Below, one piece after another: positions 8,366 through 16,584 of a DNA stretch of 64,000 nucleotides. The stretch's first letter is position 1. Every line of letters starts with the position of its first letter. The notes beneath the pieces are model-generated. The model worked only from the letters and a program-made list of their open reading frames with translations. It made no database searches and was not told the DNA's origin. The DNA lies in NCBI GenBank assembly GCA_000974665.1, contig BBSY01000002.1, positions 558,001 to 622,000 of the forward strand. The letters run 5' to 3'. The translations under genes and the position numbers were made by a program. Source of the DNA: an alpha proteobacterium U9-1i. GTDB lineage: Bacteria > Pseudomonadota > Alphaproteobacteria > Caulobacterales > Aquidulcibacteraceae.

Positions 8366-9784
8366 ATGGGCATGTTCTCTGGTCGCGAAAAGCGCGAACA
8401 GGTTTTGGCTGCATCCAAAGAATTGGAAGCGAAGCTCGCCGCGATCGGACGGTCGCAAGCGCTCATCGAGTTCAAGCCCGATGGCACGATCCTGTGGGCC
8501 AACGAAAATTTCCTCGGCGCCATGGGCTATTCTCTGGCCGAGATAGTCGGTCAGCATCACCGCATTTTCATGCCAAGCGAAGACCGCAACAGTGAGCTGT
8601 ATCGCGAGTTTTGGCAGAAACTCCAGGCGGGGCAGTTCTCAGCTCAGGTTTTCCGGCGCGTGAACAAGACGGGCGCCGACATTTACATCCAGGCCTCCTA
8701 CAATCCGGTGCTCGATGCGAACGGCGTCACGATCAAGGTGATCAAGATCGCCGCCGACGTCACCGCGCAAGAGCAGAGTCGCTTGCGCCTCGAAGCGGAT
8801 CGCCAAGCTAAGGAAGCCGAACAGAACCGCGTCGTCGCCGCTCTGGCGAGCGCACTCAAAGGACTCTCCGAAGGGGACCTCACCGCAACGATCGATCAGG
8901 CCTTCCCGGAAAGCTACGAACGGCTGCGCATCGATTACAACGCCGCCGTAAAAACGCTGCAGGAGGCCATCGGCGCCGCGATCGAATCCGCGCACGGCAT
9001 GCACGCTGGCACGACAGACCTCGCCGCCGCTGCCGATGCCCTGTCGCGCCGCACCGAGCAGCAGGCGTCGAGCCTTGAGCAAACGGCCGCATCGCTGGAC
9101 GAAATCACCTCCACCGTCGGCACCACGGCGCAGGGCGCCAATCACGCCAACACCGTCGTGCGCCAAGCGCGCGCCGAGGGCGAGCGCTCCGGCGAAATCG
9201 TCAAGACGGCTGTCACCGCCATGGGAGAGATCCATCGTTCGTCCAATCAGATCGGCCGCATCATCGGTGTGATCGATGAAATCGCCTTCCAGACAAACCT
9301 GCTGGCGCTTAACGCGGGCGTTGAAGCGGCGCGCGCTGGCGAAGCTGGGCGCGGTTTTGCCGTTGTCGCCAGCGAGGTGCGAGGCCTGGCGCAGCGTTCG
9401 TCGGAGGCCGCGCGCGAGATCAAGGTGTTGGTGTCCACGGCGGCCGAGGAGGTGGCCAAGGGTGTCGATCTGGTCAACGCAACGGGCCAATCTCTTGGCG
9501 GCATCGTCAGCCAGATCGGCGAGATCAGCACCATTGTCGAGCAAATCGCCACCGCCTCACAAGAGCAGGCGACCGCGCTCCGCCATGTCAACACCGCCAT
9601 CAACCAGATGGATCAGATGACGCAACAAAACGCGGCGATGGTGGAAGAAAGCACCGCCGCCAGCACAACGCTCGCCCAAGAAGCGCAGCAACTCGCGTCC
9701 TTGATGCAGCGCTTTCAAGTGGCGCAGGCGGCGCCGTCCGCTCACGCCGCGCTGCAGGACATTCGCCAACGCCGGCGCGCGTGA
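8366..9784 (+). CDS. Cytoplasmic methyl-accepting chemotaxis protein with PAS domain
   Basis: A 472-residue chemoreceptor without membrane segments. A PAS domain (about 25-140, with [15 protein letters not shown] and the [19 protein letters not shown] core) probably senses redox or light via a bound flavin or haem. A HAMP-like/linker region (about 150-215) follows, then the long signalling coiled coil. The signalling tip with [21 protein letters not shown] is at about residues 303-322 and is intact for CheA/CheW binding. The gene directly precedes cheW, and its final codons overlap the alternative GTG start of that gene, so both are one operon. Confidence 0.95.
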   Translation: MGMFSGREKREQVLAASKELEAKLAAIGRSQALIEFKPDGTILWANENFLGAMGYSLAEIVGQHHRIFMPSEDRNSELYREFWQKLQAGQFSAQVFRRVNKTGADIYIQASYNPVLDANGVTIKVIKIAADVTAQEQSRLRLEADRQAKEAEQNRVVAALASALKGLSEGDLTATIDQAFPESYERLRIDYNAAVKTLQEAIGAAIESAHGMHAGTTDLAAAADALSRRTEQQASSLEQTAASLDEITSTVGTTAQGANHANTVVRQARAEGERSGEIVKTAVTAMGEIHRSSNQIGRIIGVIDEIAFQTNLLALNAGVEAARAGEAGRGFAVVASEVRGLAQRSSEAAREIKVLVSTAAEEVAKGVDLVNATGQSLGGIVSQIGEISTIVEQIATASQEQATALRHVNTAINQMDQMTQQNAAMVEESTAASTTLAQEAQQLASLMQRFQVAQAAPSAHAALQDIRQRRRA

Positions 9785-9795
9785 TCGAGGACGCC

Positions 9796-10245
9796 ATGAA
9801 CGAGACCAAGCAAACCCTGGAATTGCTGCTGTTCCGCATTGGCGCGCAGGAATACTGCGTCGATATCCAGGAGGTTCGCGAGATTCGCGGCTGGGCGGTG
9901 GCGACGCCCTTGCCACAAGCGCCGGCCTATGTGCGCGGCGTGGTGAACCTTCGTGGCGCCGTGCTGCCAATCGTCGATCTCGCGGATCGGCTGGGCTTCG
10001 GCGCCGCCGAACCAAACGTGCGCAGCGCGATCATCGTCGTGGAGGCGGGCGCCGCTCTGGTCGGCCTGCTGGTCGACGAGGTTTCGGAAATCCTCTCAGC
10101 TTCGCCGGACGCATTGCGGCCCACCCCGCCCGTCTGTGAGGACGGTCGCTCGTTCGTGAAGGGCATTCTGGTGGTCGAGGATCGGCTGGTGAGCTGGATC
10201 GTGCTCGAAAACGTTCTGCCGCAAGACTTGGCCGAGGCGGCCTGA
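9796..10245 (+). CDS. cheW: Chemotaxis coupling protein CheW
   Basis: A 149-residue SH3-like adaptor linking chemoreceptors to CheA. Conserved segments are visible: [39 protein letters not shown] (the CheW core signature) and [12 protein letters not shown] chose the ATG at 9796, 5 nt after GAGGA; the GTG at 9781 is an alternative that would overlap the receptor gene. No CheA or methylation enzymes are present, so this pair feeds a kinase encoded elsewhere. A hairpin at 10258-10288 (GGGGCC/GGCCCC) may end the operon. Confidence 0.95.
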   Translation: MNETKQTLELLLFRIGAQEYCVDIQEVREIRGWAVATPLPQAPAYVRGVVNLRGAVLPIVDLADRLGFGAAEPNVRSAIIVVEAGAALVGLLVDEVSEILSASPDALRPTPPVCEDGRSFVKGILVVEDRLVSWIVLENVLPQDLAEAA

Positions 10246-10288
10246 CGTTCACCCCCTGGGGCCGGTGGCAGCCGGTTGCCGAGGCCCC

Positions 10289-10317
10289 TTGCTTCCGCCG
10301 CCCCGCTCTGCGATATG
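10289..10317 (+). promoter_or_regulatory. Possible promoter of tRNA-Gly
   Basis: TTGCTT (10289-10294) and GATATG (10312-10317) are separated by exactly 17 nt and lie about 43 bp upstream of the mature tRNA 5' end, a good sigma-70 arrangement. Assignment is by eye only. Confidence 0.45.
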
Positions 10318-10359
10318 AGCGCCCTTCTCAGGCCGGGCTCGACCCGGCCACCCCAGGAT

Positions 10360-10434
10360 GCGGGCGTAGCTCAGGGGTAGAGCACAACCTTGCCAAGGTT
10401 GGGGTCGTGAGTTCGAATCTCATCGCCCGCTCCA
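10360..10434 (+). tRNA. tRNA-Gly (GCC anticodon)
   Basis: A complete cloverleaf reads from GCGGGCG (10360-10366) to the pairing CGCCCGC, then T and an encoded CCA. The anticodon stem CAACC/GGTTG encloses TTGCCAA with anticodon GCC at 10392-10394. The T-arm has GTTCGAATC. Its 3' end faces the conjugation module on the right, the usual geometry for an ICE integrated into a tRNA 3' end. Confidence 0.97.
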
Positions 10435-10462
10435 AGGAAATCAATAACTTAGAGCCATTCGC

Positions 10463-10487
10463 AGAGGCCGCTTCGGCGGTCTTTTTT
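10463..10487 (+). terminator. Rho-independent terminator after tRNA-Gly
   Basis: GGCCGC-TTCG-GCGGTC forms a 6-bp stem with a stable TTCG tetraloop, followed by TTTTTT. It lies 30 bp after the encoded CCA end. Confidence 0.85.
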
Positions 10488-10491
10488 GTTG

Positions 10492-10513
10492 TGGTCACCA
10501 CTTGGTCACCACT
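10492..10513. repeat. Tandem 11-bp direct repeat beside the tRNA
   Basis: TGGTCACCACT occurs twice head to tail (10492-10502 and 10503-10513). Each copy contains GGTCACC, and GTGGTCACCAC (10491-10501) is itself an inverted repeat. It lies just inside the presumed element end, where recombinase arm sites would be expected; that role is inference. Confidence 0.6.
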
Positions 10514-10603
10514 CTCGCGGCGCCTTGAGACGAACCGCGACAGCTTAAAAATTGTGAGTAACGCCTGCTGGGAGAAGGCGCTCGATGCTCTGGGCGCGTG
10601 TGG

Positions 10604-11539
10604 TCAGCCCGCGCGCGCCAGCGGCGGGGATTTCGGCGGCATCGCAGCGAGCAAATCCAGAAGGCTGATTTGCTCGGGTTCGTTCGGCCGAGCGGCGATC
10701 CGATAGGCATCCTCCATGAGCTTGGGCGCCCGTTCGTGATCGCTGCAATGGATCATGTGATACATGACCGCGCCGCCCTTGCTCCCGCGCTTTCGGATTG
10801 GCCAGCTGGCCACGTGTTCGTAGGAGAGCTCATTGGAGAAGCGATCGGCGAACGCATCGGCCCGCGCGGGGCCATCAAGGTCCCGGAGAAATAGCCAGTC
10901 GTCGCCGCCCCACCAGCGGGTAATTTTGTCGGTGTGTTTCGTGCCCCCAAAAGCGCGGTCGAGCCAACCCGTGCCAAGGAAGTAGAAGAGCTCGATCTTC
11001 CGGCCGTTCTGTTTATGGCGCGCCAGCTTCTCGATGGTGGCCCAATGGCATTCGAAGGTGCGCTGATCCAACAGCGCGAACGTGGCCATGGTGTCGGTGA
11101 TGACGCCGGAATCCAGGATTTTGTCGATCAGCTTGTTGAAGTCGCCATGCATGACCTCGACGGCCCGGCCCTTCATTTCCGGCCCGTTGCGCTTGATTTC
11201 CTCCAGCGCCGCCACTGCATCTTTGTCGGCATCGCAGAGCCAAAAGTTGCGCAAGAGGAGGGGCCGATTTTCGAGCACGAGCTTGGCGGCGCATGCGCAG
11301 GACGCGGCGTCGGCTTCGGTGTGGTCGCGGCTTTGTGGACCGGCGAAACCGTCGATATAAGCGCCGTGGTAGGTCACGTACGTAAACAGCCGCATATACT
11401 CGGCGATTAGGCGCGCTTTGCTTTCGGTCCAGACAGGAGCTTCGACGCGGATGATCTTCGACTTGGCTCTCCGGCTTTCGGGGAGGTCGTCGAAGAGCGG
11501 CTTGGTTTCGTCCGCTTTGTCGTCGGCAGTTCGTCCCAT
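10604..11539 (-). CDS. tcmP: Three-Cys-motif partner protein TcmP
   Basis: A 311-residue protein of the TcmP family. It has the usual N-terminal segment FTYVTYHGAYIDGFAGPQ followed by NFWLCDADKDAVAALEE and HGDFNKLID, resembling a Rossmann/methyltransferase-like core, and FALLDQRTFECHWATI in the middle. TcmP genes typically sit beside Gp37/Gp68-type DUF5131 genes, as here. The joint function is not established. I chose ATG 11539 because it gives the conserved acidic/basic leader. The gene overlaps the DUF5131 reading frame by 133 bp, unusually long for this pair. It is probably co-transcribed with the upstream HNH-containing group. Confidence 0.85.
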   Translation of the reverse strand: MGRTADDKADETKPLFDDLPESRRAKSKIIRVEAPVWTESKARLIAEYMRLFTYVTYHGAYIDGFAGPQSRDHTEADAASCACAAKLVLENRPLLLRNFWLCDADKDAVAALEEIKRNGPEMKGRAVEVMHGDFNKLIDKILDSGVITDTMATFALLDQRTFECHWATIEKLARHKQNGRKIELFYFLGTGWLDRAFGGTKHTDKITRWWGGDDWLFLRDLDGPARADAFADRFSNELSYEHVASWPIRKRGSKGGAVMYHMIHCSDHERAPKLMEDAYRIAARPNEPEQISLLDLLAAMPPKSPPLARAG

Positions 11540-12333
11540 GTGCGGCCGTCCAGCTCTCGCCCGGCCGCCTTCTTGCCGAGTCGCAGCATTATAGCGCCAT
11601 CGGTAACGATGCGGGATTGAACCCGCCCGCCATTTGCAGACGCTGACGCCGGCACCCATTCGCCCCATTGCTTGAAGTGAAACGCGGCGCCCCGTTCTTG
11701 GCACTGGTCACGGAGAGATCGAAACCAGGTCGGGTTCGGGGGCCTGGCTTTGCCGCCACTCTCACCACCGGTAATGACCCAGTGAACCTTCGGCCCAAGC
11801 CAGTGCCGCAAGTCCAGCGCGCTCAACAGGGGTTCGGCGGAGACAAAACGGACGCGCGCAGGAATGGCCGCGAGATCGTCCATGCGTTCGTCAGCGACCT
11901 TCTGATTCTCGATCGTGGCGCCGAGCCAGACATTTTCAGGCCAGCGCGTCCCCCAGGGCGCCAAAGCGGCGACGTTCTGCGGCCGCTTTGTCAAAAGCAG
12001 CCAATCAAGATGCGGCGTGGAATCGATCAGCAGCCAAAGACGCTCGCGATGCACGTCGAGGTCACGACGATCTTCGAAGACATCAGCCATGCTTGCACAG
12101 AACACGCGCGGGCGTTGACGTGAGTTCTCCGCTTCAACGTTCCAGCGCAACGGTTCACGCCAATGAGAATCTGAGAAGAAGCGACGTGGCGCCTTAGGCC
12201 CCCAAAGGTCCTGCCCAACCCTCCGTGCCCACGCATCCGCGTAACAATTCGTGCAAGCGTGCGATACCTTCACGCAACCCCACCACGGATTGAACGTGTG
12301 ATGTGTCCATTCGATCTTTGAATGCTTGCCCAT
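11407..12333 (-). CDS. Phage Gp37/Gp68-like DUF5131 protein with three-cysteine motif
   Basis: A 308-residue protein starting MGKHSKIEWTHHTFNPWWGC. Cysteines C20, C27 and C30 form a C-x6-C-x2-C cluster that resembles a radical-SAM-type iron-sulfur site. Downstream are LLTKRPQN and WVITGGESG, conserved in the family. The normal C terminus of the family is near GRTWDELP; here the frame continues about 40 residues further, into the start of tcmP in another frame. That tail is Arg/Ser/Lys-rich and may be a read-on after loss of the original stop. The ATG at 12333 is preferred over the longer frame, whose extra N terminus is low-complexity. Confidence 0.85.
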   Translation of the reverse strand: MGKHSKIEWTHHTFNPWWGCVKVSHACTNCYADAWARRVGQDLWGPKAPRRFFSDSHWREPLRWNVEAENSRQRPRVFCASMADVFEDRRDLDVHRERLWLLIDSTPHLDWLLLTKRPQNVAALAPWGTRWPENVWLGATIENQKVADERMDDLAAIPARVRFVSAEPLLSALDLRHWLGPKVHWVITGGESGGKARPPNPTWFRSLRDQCQERGAAFHFKQWGEWVPASASANGGRVQSRIVTDGAIMLRLGKKAAGRELDGRTWDELPTTKRTKPSRSSTTSPKAGEPSRRSSASKLLSGPKAKRA

Positions 12334-12356
12334 TGGTCCCGCGCGTTCAAACGAGC

Positions 12357-12494
12357 TTATGCACGTCTTTGCGCCTTTTGTGAATCCGGCATCTTTGGCT
12401 TGCGATAGCGGCGCTCTCTGGCGTCCGCCTCTTCGGACGCACAGGCCCAATCCAAGGCGATGACGCCGCGGGCCGTTGCCAAGTCCTCGCGCAC
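12357..12494 (-). CDS. Possible small basic/acidic protein (45 aa)
   Basis: A short frame between the DUF5131 gene and the small membrane protein gene. It would start with GTG at 12494 and encodes a charged, helical peptide (LATARGVIALDWACASEEAD in the middle, Arg/Lys-rich end). Spacing to both neighbours is tight and it fills the only gap in the minus-strand group. There is no strong ribosome site and no recognised family, so it may be non-coding. Confidence 0.35.
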   Translation of the reverse strand: MREDLATARGVIALDWACASEEADARERRYRKPKMPDSQKAQRRA

Positions 12495-12533
12495 GCGTTC
12501 GCTCTCTATACGCGCCAGCCGGCGATCGGCACC

Positions 12534-12785
12534 TCACCAGAGATACTCATCACGGTATTCGAAATGCCGGCGAGGGCGGAGGAGCTGGCGTGCAACAAGA
12601 CAGGTGAGGATGCCGAGCCCAAGCGCTTCGAGGGGCTCGGCGCCATGGCGGCCTGCGAGCCAACCAGCGAGCGCGCCGAGAGCGATGACCGGAGCCCAAC
12701 GAGCCAGGCAGAGCGCAATCCAGTAGCCCGCTTCGAGCAGCACGATCGCGGCCAATGCGAAGAGAGCAACGATCAGCGCTTCCAT
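12534..12785 (-). CDS. Small membrane protein
   Basis: An 83-residue protein with two hydrophobic segments (about residues 3-25 and 29-46, LFALAAIVLLEAGYWIALCL and PVIALGALAGWLAG) and a basic/aromatic tail ending YLW. The start overlaps the end of the HNH gene by 13 bp, which supports co-expression. It matches no family I recognise. Similar tiny membrane proteins are common in phage and ICE left arms. Confidence 0.6.
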   Translation of the reverse strand: MEALIVALFALAAIVLLEAGYWIALCLARWAPVIALGALAGWLAGRHGAEPLEALGLGILTCLVARQLLRPRRHFEYRDEYLW

Positions 12786-13108
12786 GGCGCTGCTCCAGCA
12801 GTCTGGTGTGGTTTCTCGAAGCCGCGGCTGCGCAGCCGCGCCCCGTAGCGCCTTCGCCGCTCATACTGCGAGAGCACTTTTCCATTGAGGCGCTTCGCCT
12901 TCCAGATAGCTTTGATGTCGCGGAGCGTTTTGACTTTGTGACACGCCGCGCACATGAGTTGGTCAGGCTTGGCGTGACGCCATGTGTTTGGCGTTGAGTG
13001 TTCGCCAATCAAATCCTCGGTTTCGTCGCAATCGCCAATGCAGCACGTGCCGCCTTGCTTCAGCAGCAGCGCTTCGTATTCGCGGGCGGAGAGATAAAGC
13101 CGAGACAT
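12773..13108 (-). CDS. HNH endonuclease-like zinc protein
   Basis: A 111-residue protein. Pairs of cysteines at the start (CCIGDC) and end (LMCAACHKVKT) of a central domain frame the segment LIGEHSTP, which supplies the first His of a beta-beta-alpha metal finger. Together they fit a small HNH nuclease with a structural zinc. The basic C-terminal tail (YERRRRYGARLRSRG) would bind DNA. Such proteins occur in phages and mobile elements next to terminase or as homing-like nucleases; no terminase is present here. It is first in the minus-strand group that runs down to tcmP. Confidence 0.75.
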   Translation of the reverse strand: MSRLYLSAREYEALLLKQGGTCCIGDCDETEDLIGEHSTPNTWRHAKPDQLMCAACHKVKTLRDIKAIWKAKRLNGKVLSQYERRRRYGARLRSRGFEKPHQTAGAAPWKR

Positions 13109-13116
13109 GGACGCGC

Positions 13117-13137
13117 CATTTCCGTTCCAGGGAAATG
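13117..13137. promoter_or_regulatory. Inverted repeat just upstream of the HNH gene
   Basis: CATTTCC (13117-13123) and GGAAATG (13131-13137) are perfect 7-bp arms around a 7-nt loop, 9 bp upstream of the HNH start codon. It could be an operator or a leader hairpin. Confidence 0.4.
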
Positions 13138-13293
13138 AGGCGCTGCCGCTCGACCGGGATGGCTCCCGGACTTTTTCTCAGATCGCACATCGCGCTCCCT
13201 TGAAGCGGGGGCTTTGTACGTCGGTCCTCGATAGAACAAAACAAGCACAAATGTGTTGAGCGCGCAAGAGCCTTTGCGCAAAACGACGAGCAC

Positions 13294-13638
13294 ATGGTGT
13301 GGTGGAATTCAAAAGAGCGCGGCGCGCGCCTAGGCGGCGACACCAGCCTCGGCTTGAGCGTCAGTTGCACCAAGTGTCATCACGCAGCGAAGATCAGGCT
13401 CGATGTGGCGCTGCGTTTATGGGGCGAGCGCGGTTTTGCGCGCGACATCGCGAGAGATTTGCGGTGTTCGAAGTGCGGAGTCCGCCAAGCCTCGGTGCAA
13501 GTGATCGCCGACAGTAGGCCGCCGCATGCGATCGCTGACGATCCCGGTGCCGGATTTTATCAAGGACCGAACTACCCAATTGTCGATCCGCCGCTCTCAA
13601 AAGCTGTGAAGGCCGCGAAGAAAAGAGGATGGGTGTGA
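13294..13638 (+). CDS. Small zinc-ribbon protein
   Basis: A 114-residue protein with two CxxC pairs (SCTKCHH and RCSKCGVRQ) about 35 residues apart, a layout typical of a zinc ribbon. The segment between the pairs, LDVALRLWGERGFARDIARD, is predicted to be helical. It may bind nucleic acid or serve as a structural adaptor; the family is not known to me, though similar short ORFs are widespread in alphaproteobacterial accessory DNA. It is divergent from the HNH gene across a 185-bp gap. Confidence 0.65.
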   Translation: MVWWNSKERGARLGGDTSLGLSVSCTKCHHAAKIRLDVALRLWGERGFARDIARDLRCSKCGVRQASVQVIADSRPPHAIADDPGAGFYQGPNYPIVDPPLSKAVKAAKKRGWV

Positions 13639-13840
13639 AGGGCGAACCGCGCTGGCTGCGCGGCGGCGCTCTCGTGAACCGAGCCGCGCGTTTATCATGC
13701 GCGTCTCGGCGCTTCGCGCTCGATCGCTTTCGCTCTCTGAGTTCAACTGCAAAATGTTTTCGGAAAATCGCTGAGACAAGCGCGCCGTCACTAATTTCAT
13801 TCGCAGACCGGAATTCCGCGATCTGCGAAGTCTAGAAAGA

Positions 13841-13981
13841 ATGGATAGAGCAATGAACCAGTCCGATTGGCGCCTTTACGGCACGAAAATCCGCGAACTG
13901 CAAAACTGGGCCAGTCAAACCGCGAAGCGGCGCTTTGCTGCGCGCATCTATGCACGCGTCCTTGATCGGAAGCGCGGCTAG
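13841..13981 (+). CDS. Possible small basic protein (46 aa)
   Basis: A short frame MDRAMNQSDWRLYGTKIREL, continuing with RFAARIYARVLDRKRG. It is rich in Arg/Lys and aromatic residues and likely helical. A second ATG at 13853 is an alternative start. It is followed at once by a 9-bp hairpin, which fits a small transcription unit. No family is recognised. Confidence 0.45.
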   Translation: MDRAMNQSDWRLYGTKIRELQNWASQTAKRRFAARIYARVLDRKRG

Positions 13982-13990
13982 CATGCGAAG

Positions 13991-14019
13991 GCGTCCGGCT
14001 GGCCTATTCGGCCGGACGC
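13991..14019. repeat. 9-bp hairpin after the small basic ORF
   Basis: GCGTCCGGC (13991-13999) pairs with GCCGGACGC (14011-14019). It has no T tract on either strand, so it is not a standard intrinsic terminator, although it lies 10 bp after the stop of the small ORF. Confidence 0.55.
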
Positions 14020-14127
14020 CGCTCGCGGCGAAGGGTCGATGCGTCTGCCGAGGTCGAGCGCACGCTTGCCATTGCGTCGCGGCCGGGTGAACCTCTGATA
14101 TGACGCCCTGCTAGAGGGCAAGCGCAG

Positions 14128-14976
14128 ATGCAAAAGATGTCCAGGCGGCGCGCCACATTCATCGCTGGCATGACGATAATCGCGGTGCTAGCGGCGGCCG
14201 TCTGGGCCGTTGCCAATTACGCCATTCAACATCGTCAAGAACGCGCCTGGGCCGGTGCGCAGCAGCAGGCCGGCGAAGTCAGCGAACTGCAATGCGATCG
14301 CACGGGTCGAACGCAGTCGTTTCACTGTGAGATGCAAAATCCCGCGGCTGGACCGGATCGTTATGCGGCGAGCGACCTCAAAGCGCAGCAGGACATGGCG
14401 GAATGGTCCCTTGCCATGCTCTTCGCCAATATTGGCGCGGGCCTCGTCGCCCTGCTTGGCGTTCTCCTTGTGGCGGCGACCTTGCGACAGCAAGTCATCG
14501 CCACACGAGCGGCGACCGACCAAGCCGAGATGATGCGCCGGCAGTTGCGCGCCTACATTCACATCGTCGCGCCCAAGGTGGAAGTTCTGGATGACGAGCT
14601 TTGGTTGTGGCTCACTTTCGAGAATACCGGCAACACGCCCGCATATTCAACGCGGATCCGGGGCATGATCCGATCGCAAAAGTACTTTGACAGACCGCCG
14701 CAGCCTGATGTTTCCAAAAACATCGTCGGCCTAAAGGTGCCCGTCGCCACTGGCGCGAAGACGACGCTTGGCTTTGGCGTCCCCCTGCAGCTCGTGGCGG
14801 TTCAAGAGCGAAACGCACAAAAGGGCGAGGTCTCGTGTCTTTATGGCTTCATCGCGTACGAGGACTTCATGGGAGAAACGCACCAAACCTTTTTCAACTA
14901 TGTGCTGCACAAACCAAAGCCGGGGGAGGACAGCTACCAGCTGGAGGTAGCGCAGGCAGGTAACGAAGCCGACTAA
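14128..14976 (+). CDS. Membrane-anchored protein of unknown function
   Basis: A 282-residue protein with two membrane segments (about residues 11-32 and 92-114). They are separated by a roughly 60-residue loop with two cysteines (LQCDRTG, FHCEMQN) that probably form a periplasmic disulfide. The C-terminal half (about 120-282) is a soluble beta-rich domain, likely Ig-like, with WLWLTFENTGNTPAYSTRIRG. Proteins of this shape are common orphan genes in proteobacterial accessory regions. It faces the trb operon end to end. No function is proposed. Confidence 0.8.
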   Translation: MQKMSRRRATFIAGMTIIAVLAAAVWAVANYAIQHRQERAWAGAQQQAGEVSELQCDRTGRTQSFHCEMQNPAAGPDRYAASDLKAQQDMAEWSLAMLFANIGAGLVALLGVLLVAATLRQQVIATRAATDQAEMMRRQLRAYIHIVAPKVEVLDDELWLWLTFENTGNTPAYSTRIRGMIRSQKYFDRPPQPDVSKNIVGLKVPVATGAKTTLGFGVPLQLVAVQERNAQKGEVSCLYGFIAYEDFMGETHQTFFNYVLHKPKPGEDSYQLEVAQAGNEAD

Positions 14977-15085
14977 AGTTCGGCGATGCCAGGCGCGTCG
15001 TACTAGCGAGATTTGCTCACGCGTGAGCGCGGCGATCGCCAGCAAGCAGCAGGCCTAGGCCAAGAGCTTGATCAAGAATTCTGGG

Positions 15086-15430
15086 TCACTCACTCGTCCG
15101 CTGTTTGCGTCTGAGAGTTATCCAATTGTCCAAGTCAATTGGGTCGTATCGAACAGCCCGATCGGTCGTCTTAACGAATTGCGGTCCTTTTCCTGCGCAA
15201 CGCATCTTATCGAGAGTGCTTTTGGACAAACCCAGCCTCGCTGCCGCTTGCCGCACGTTCAAAAGGCCATTCGCCGGCGCTTCACCCATGCGTCCTTTGA
15301 TATTTACGGCGACCTTCGAACCGTCTCGGTGGCGTGGCGCGCTGGCGCGCGTTGCGGGCGGCGCATCTGCACCAAACAAATCCGGCTGCGGCAAAACACC
15401 AATCCGGTCCGATGACCGTCGCTTGCTCAC
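15086..15430 (-). CDS. AlpA/excisionase-like helix-turn-helix protein
   Basis: A 114-residue protein. The C-terminal domain LLNVRQAAARLGLSKSTLDK is a MerR-type winged HTH of the AlpA/HTH_17 type, followed by the wing (VRYDPIDLDNWITLRR). The N-terminal half is basic and disordered. Its start overlaps the trbI stop by 4 bp, so it is the last gene of the trb operon. In related elements such proteins act as regulators or recombination directionality factors; which applies here is unknown. Confidence 0.85.
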   Translation of the reverse strand: MSKRRSSDRIGVLPQPDLFGADAPPATRASAPRHRDGSKVAVNIKGRMGEAPANGLLNVRQAAARLGLSKSTLDKMRCAGKGPQFVKTTDRAVRYDPIDLDNWITLRRKQRTSE

Positions 15431-16584
15431 TGTCGGTAGGGCCGCAGTATCAAGTCGTGGCTGATAAGGACGCGCACGCGCTCGCCCGCGCGCACGCGCA
15501 GTGTGGGGCGTACATTGAGTTCCCGATCAATGATGCGCGATCCTGTTTGCGCCGCCTGCTGTGCAGCAGAGTCGCCGACACTTTGCGCGAACCGGCTGCT
15601 GTTGTCGTCCTGGCTTTCATTGGCGGTGACACCGAGAACGCCCGAGATGAGCGAGGCGACGGCGATGCGGCCCAGATGGGCATCAACGTCGCCGTGCAGA
15701 CCCGCAGCGCCGGTGGCGTCTGTACCCGGCATACCCCGCAGCGCGATGCTCCATCCGTTTGGCATGATCAGCCGATTCCAAACCACCAGGACACGTTGTT
15801 CGCCGTAGCTGTTGTCGGCGTCATACGTGCCGATGAGACGTGCGCCTTGCGGGATCAGAAGCTGCTGACCGGTGACGCTATCGAAAACGTTCTCGCTCAC
15901 CTGAGCGATGACGCGACCCGGCTGATCGGAGTTGAGCGCGGTCACGAGCGCCGCGGAAATCGTCGAACCCGATTGAACCATGTAAGGCGAGCGCGGCGGG
16001 ACATAGGTGGCATCGAGCACGCCATCATCTCGGCCAGCTTGCGCATTGACGAAGCCGGAATGAGGACCGCTCACAGCTTGAGCGCCCGATGCTGTTGGTC
16101 GCGCACCGCCATTGTTGTGACCAAACAGAATGGACGACGTGCGCGCCGCATCAGCTTCGGTTTCAAGCGGCGAAGGGGACGTAGGCGGCGCGTACGTGCT
16201 CGTCGTCGGCGGTGCGCTCATATTGTGAGCATCTGGCGGCTGATGATCGCCCCAGAGAAAATCGTGGCCTTCTTCGACCGGCGGCTGCAGCTGCACCTGG
16301 TCATAATTCGCCGGGGCTTCGCGGATGTTTTCAGGCGGGTTGGCGGTCTGCAAGGATTGTGCGTCCCGACCGACGGCGTGGTGGCGGTCGCGGGTGGAGA
16401 GACCGTTCACGAGCGCAAAGGCGATGAGCCCGCCGAGTACGAGCGTGCCGGCCATCAATGTCTTTCGGGACAAGCGCCGCGGCTTGGGCGGCGCTGCGCG
16501 AATGGAGGTGGTGGGCGCGGGCTGTGGCCTTGCCTGCGTCTGCGGCGCCTTGGCGCCGGCTGTTGCTTCCGCATCGACGCTCAT
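15427..16584 (-). CDS. trbI: Conjugal transfer protein TrbI (VirB10 family)
   Basis: A 385-residue VirB10-like subunit spanning both membranes in the mating-pore core complex. A short cytoplasmic Pro-rich N terminus is followed by one membrane helix (about residues 42-62, TLMAGTLVLGGLIAFALVNG). A Pro/Gln-rich periplasmic stretch and the C-terminal beta-barrel domain follow, with QSGSTISAALVTALNSDQPG, LLIPQGARLIGTYD and VVWNRLIMPNG, all family hallmarks. The length is usual. It overlaps trbG and the HTH gene by 4 bp each. Confidence 0.96.
   Translation of the reverse strand: MSVDAEATAGAKAPQTQARPQPAPTTSIRAAPPKPRRLSRKTLMAGTLVLGGLIAFALVNGLSTRDRHHAVGRDAQSLQTANPPENIREAPANYDQVQLQPPVEEGHDFLWGDHQPPDAHNMSAPPTTSTYAPPTSPSPLETEADAARTSSILFGHNNGGARPTASGAQAVSGPHSGFVNAQAGRDDGVLDATYVPPRSPYMVQSGSTISAALVTALNSDQPGRVIAQVSENVFDSVTGQQLLIPQGARLIGTYDADNSYGEQRVLVVWNRLIMPNGWSIALRGMPGTDATGAAGLHGDVDAHLGRIAVASLISGVLGVTANESQDDNSSRFAQSVGDSAAQQAAQTGSRIIDRELNVRPTLRVRAGERVRVLISHDLILRPYRQ

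Noticed and set aside
13629-13835. 68-aa frame after the zinc-ribbon gene
   Set aside because: It overlaps the zinc-ribbon stop, has no recognisable motif and a Ser/Arg-rich composition.
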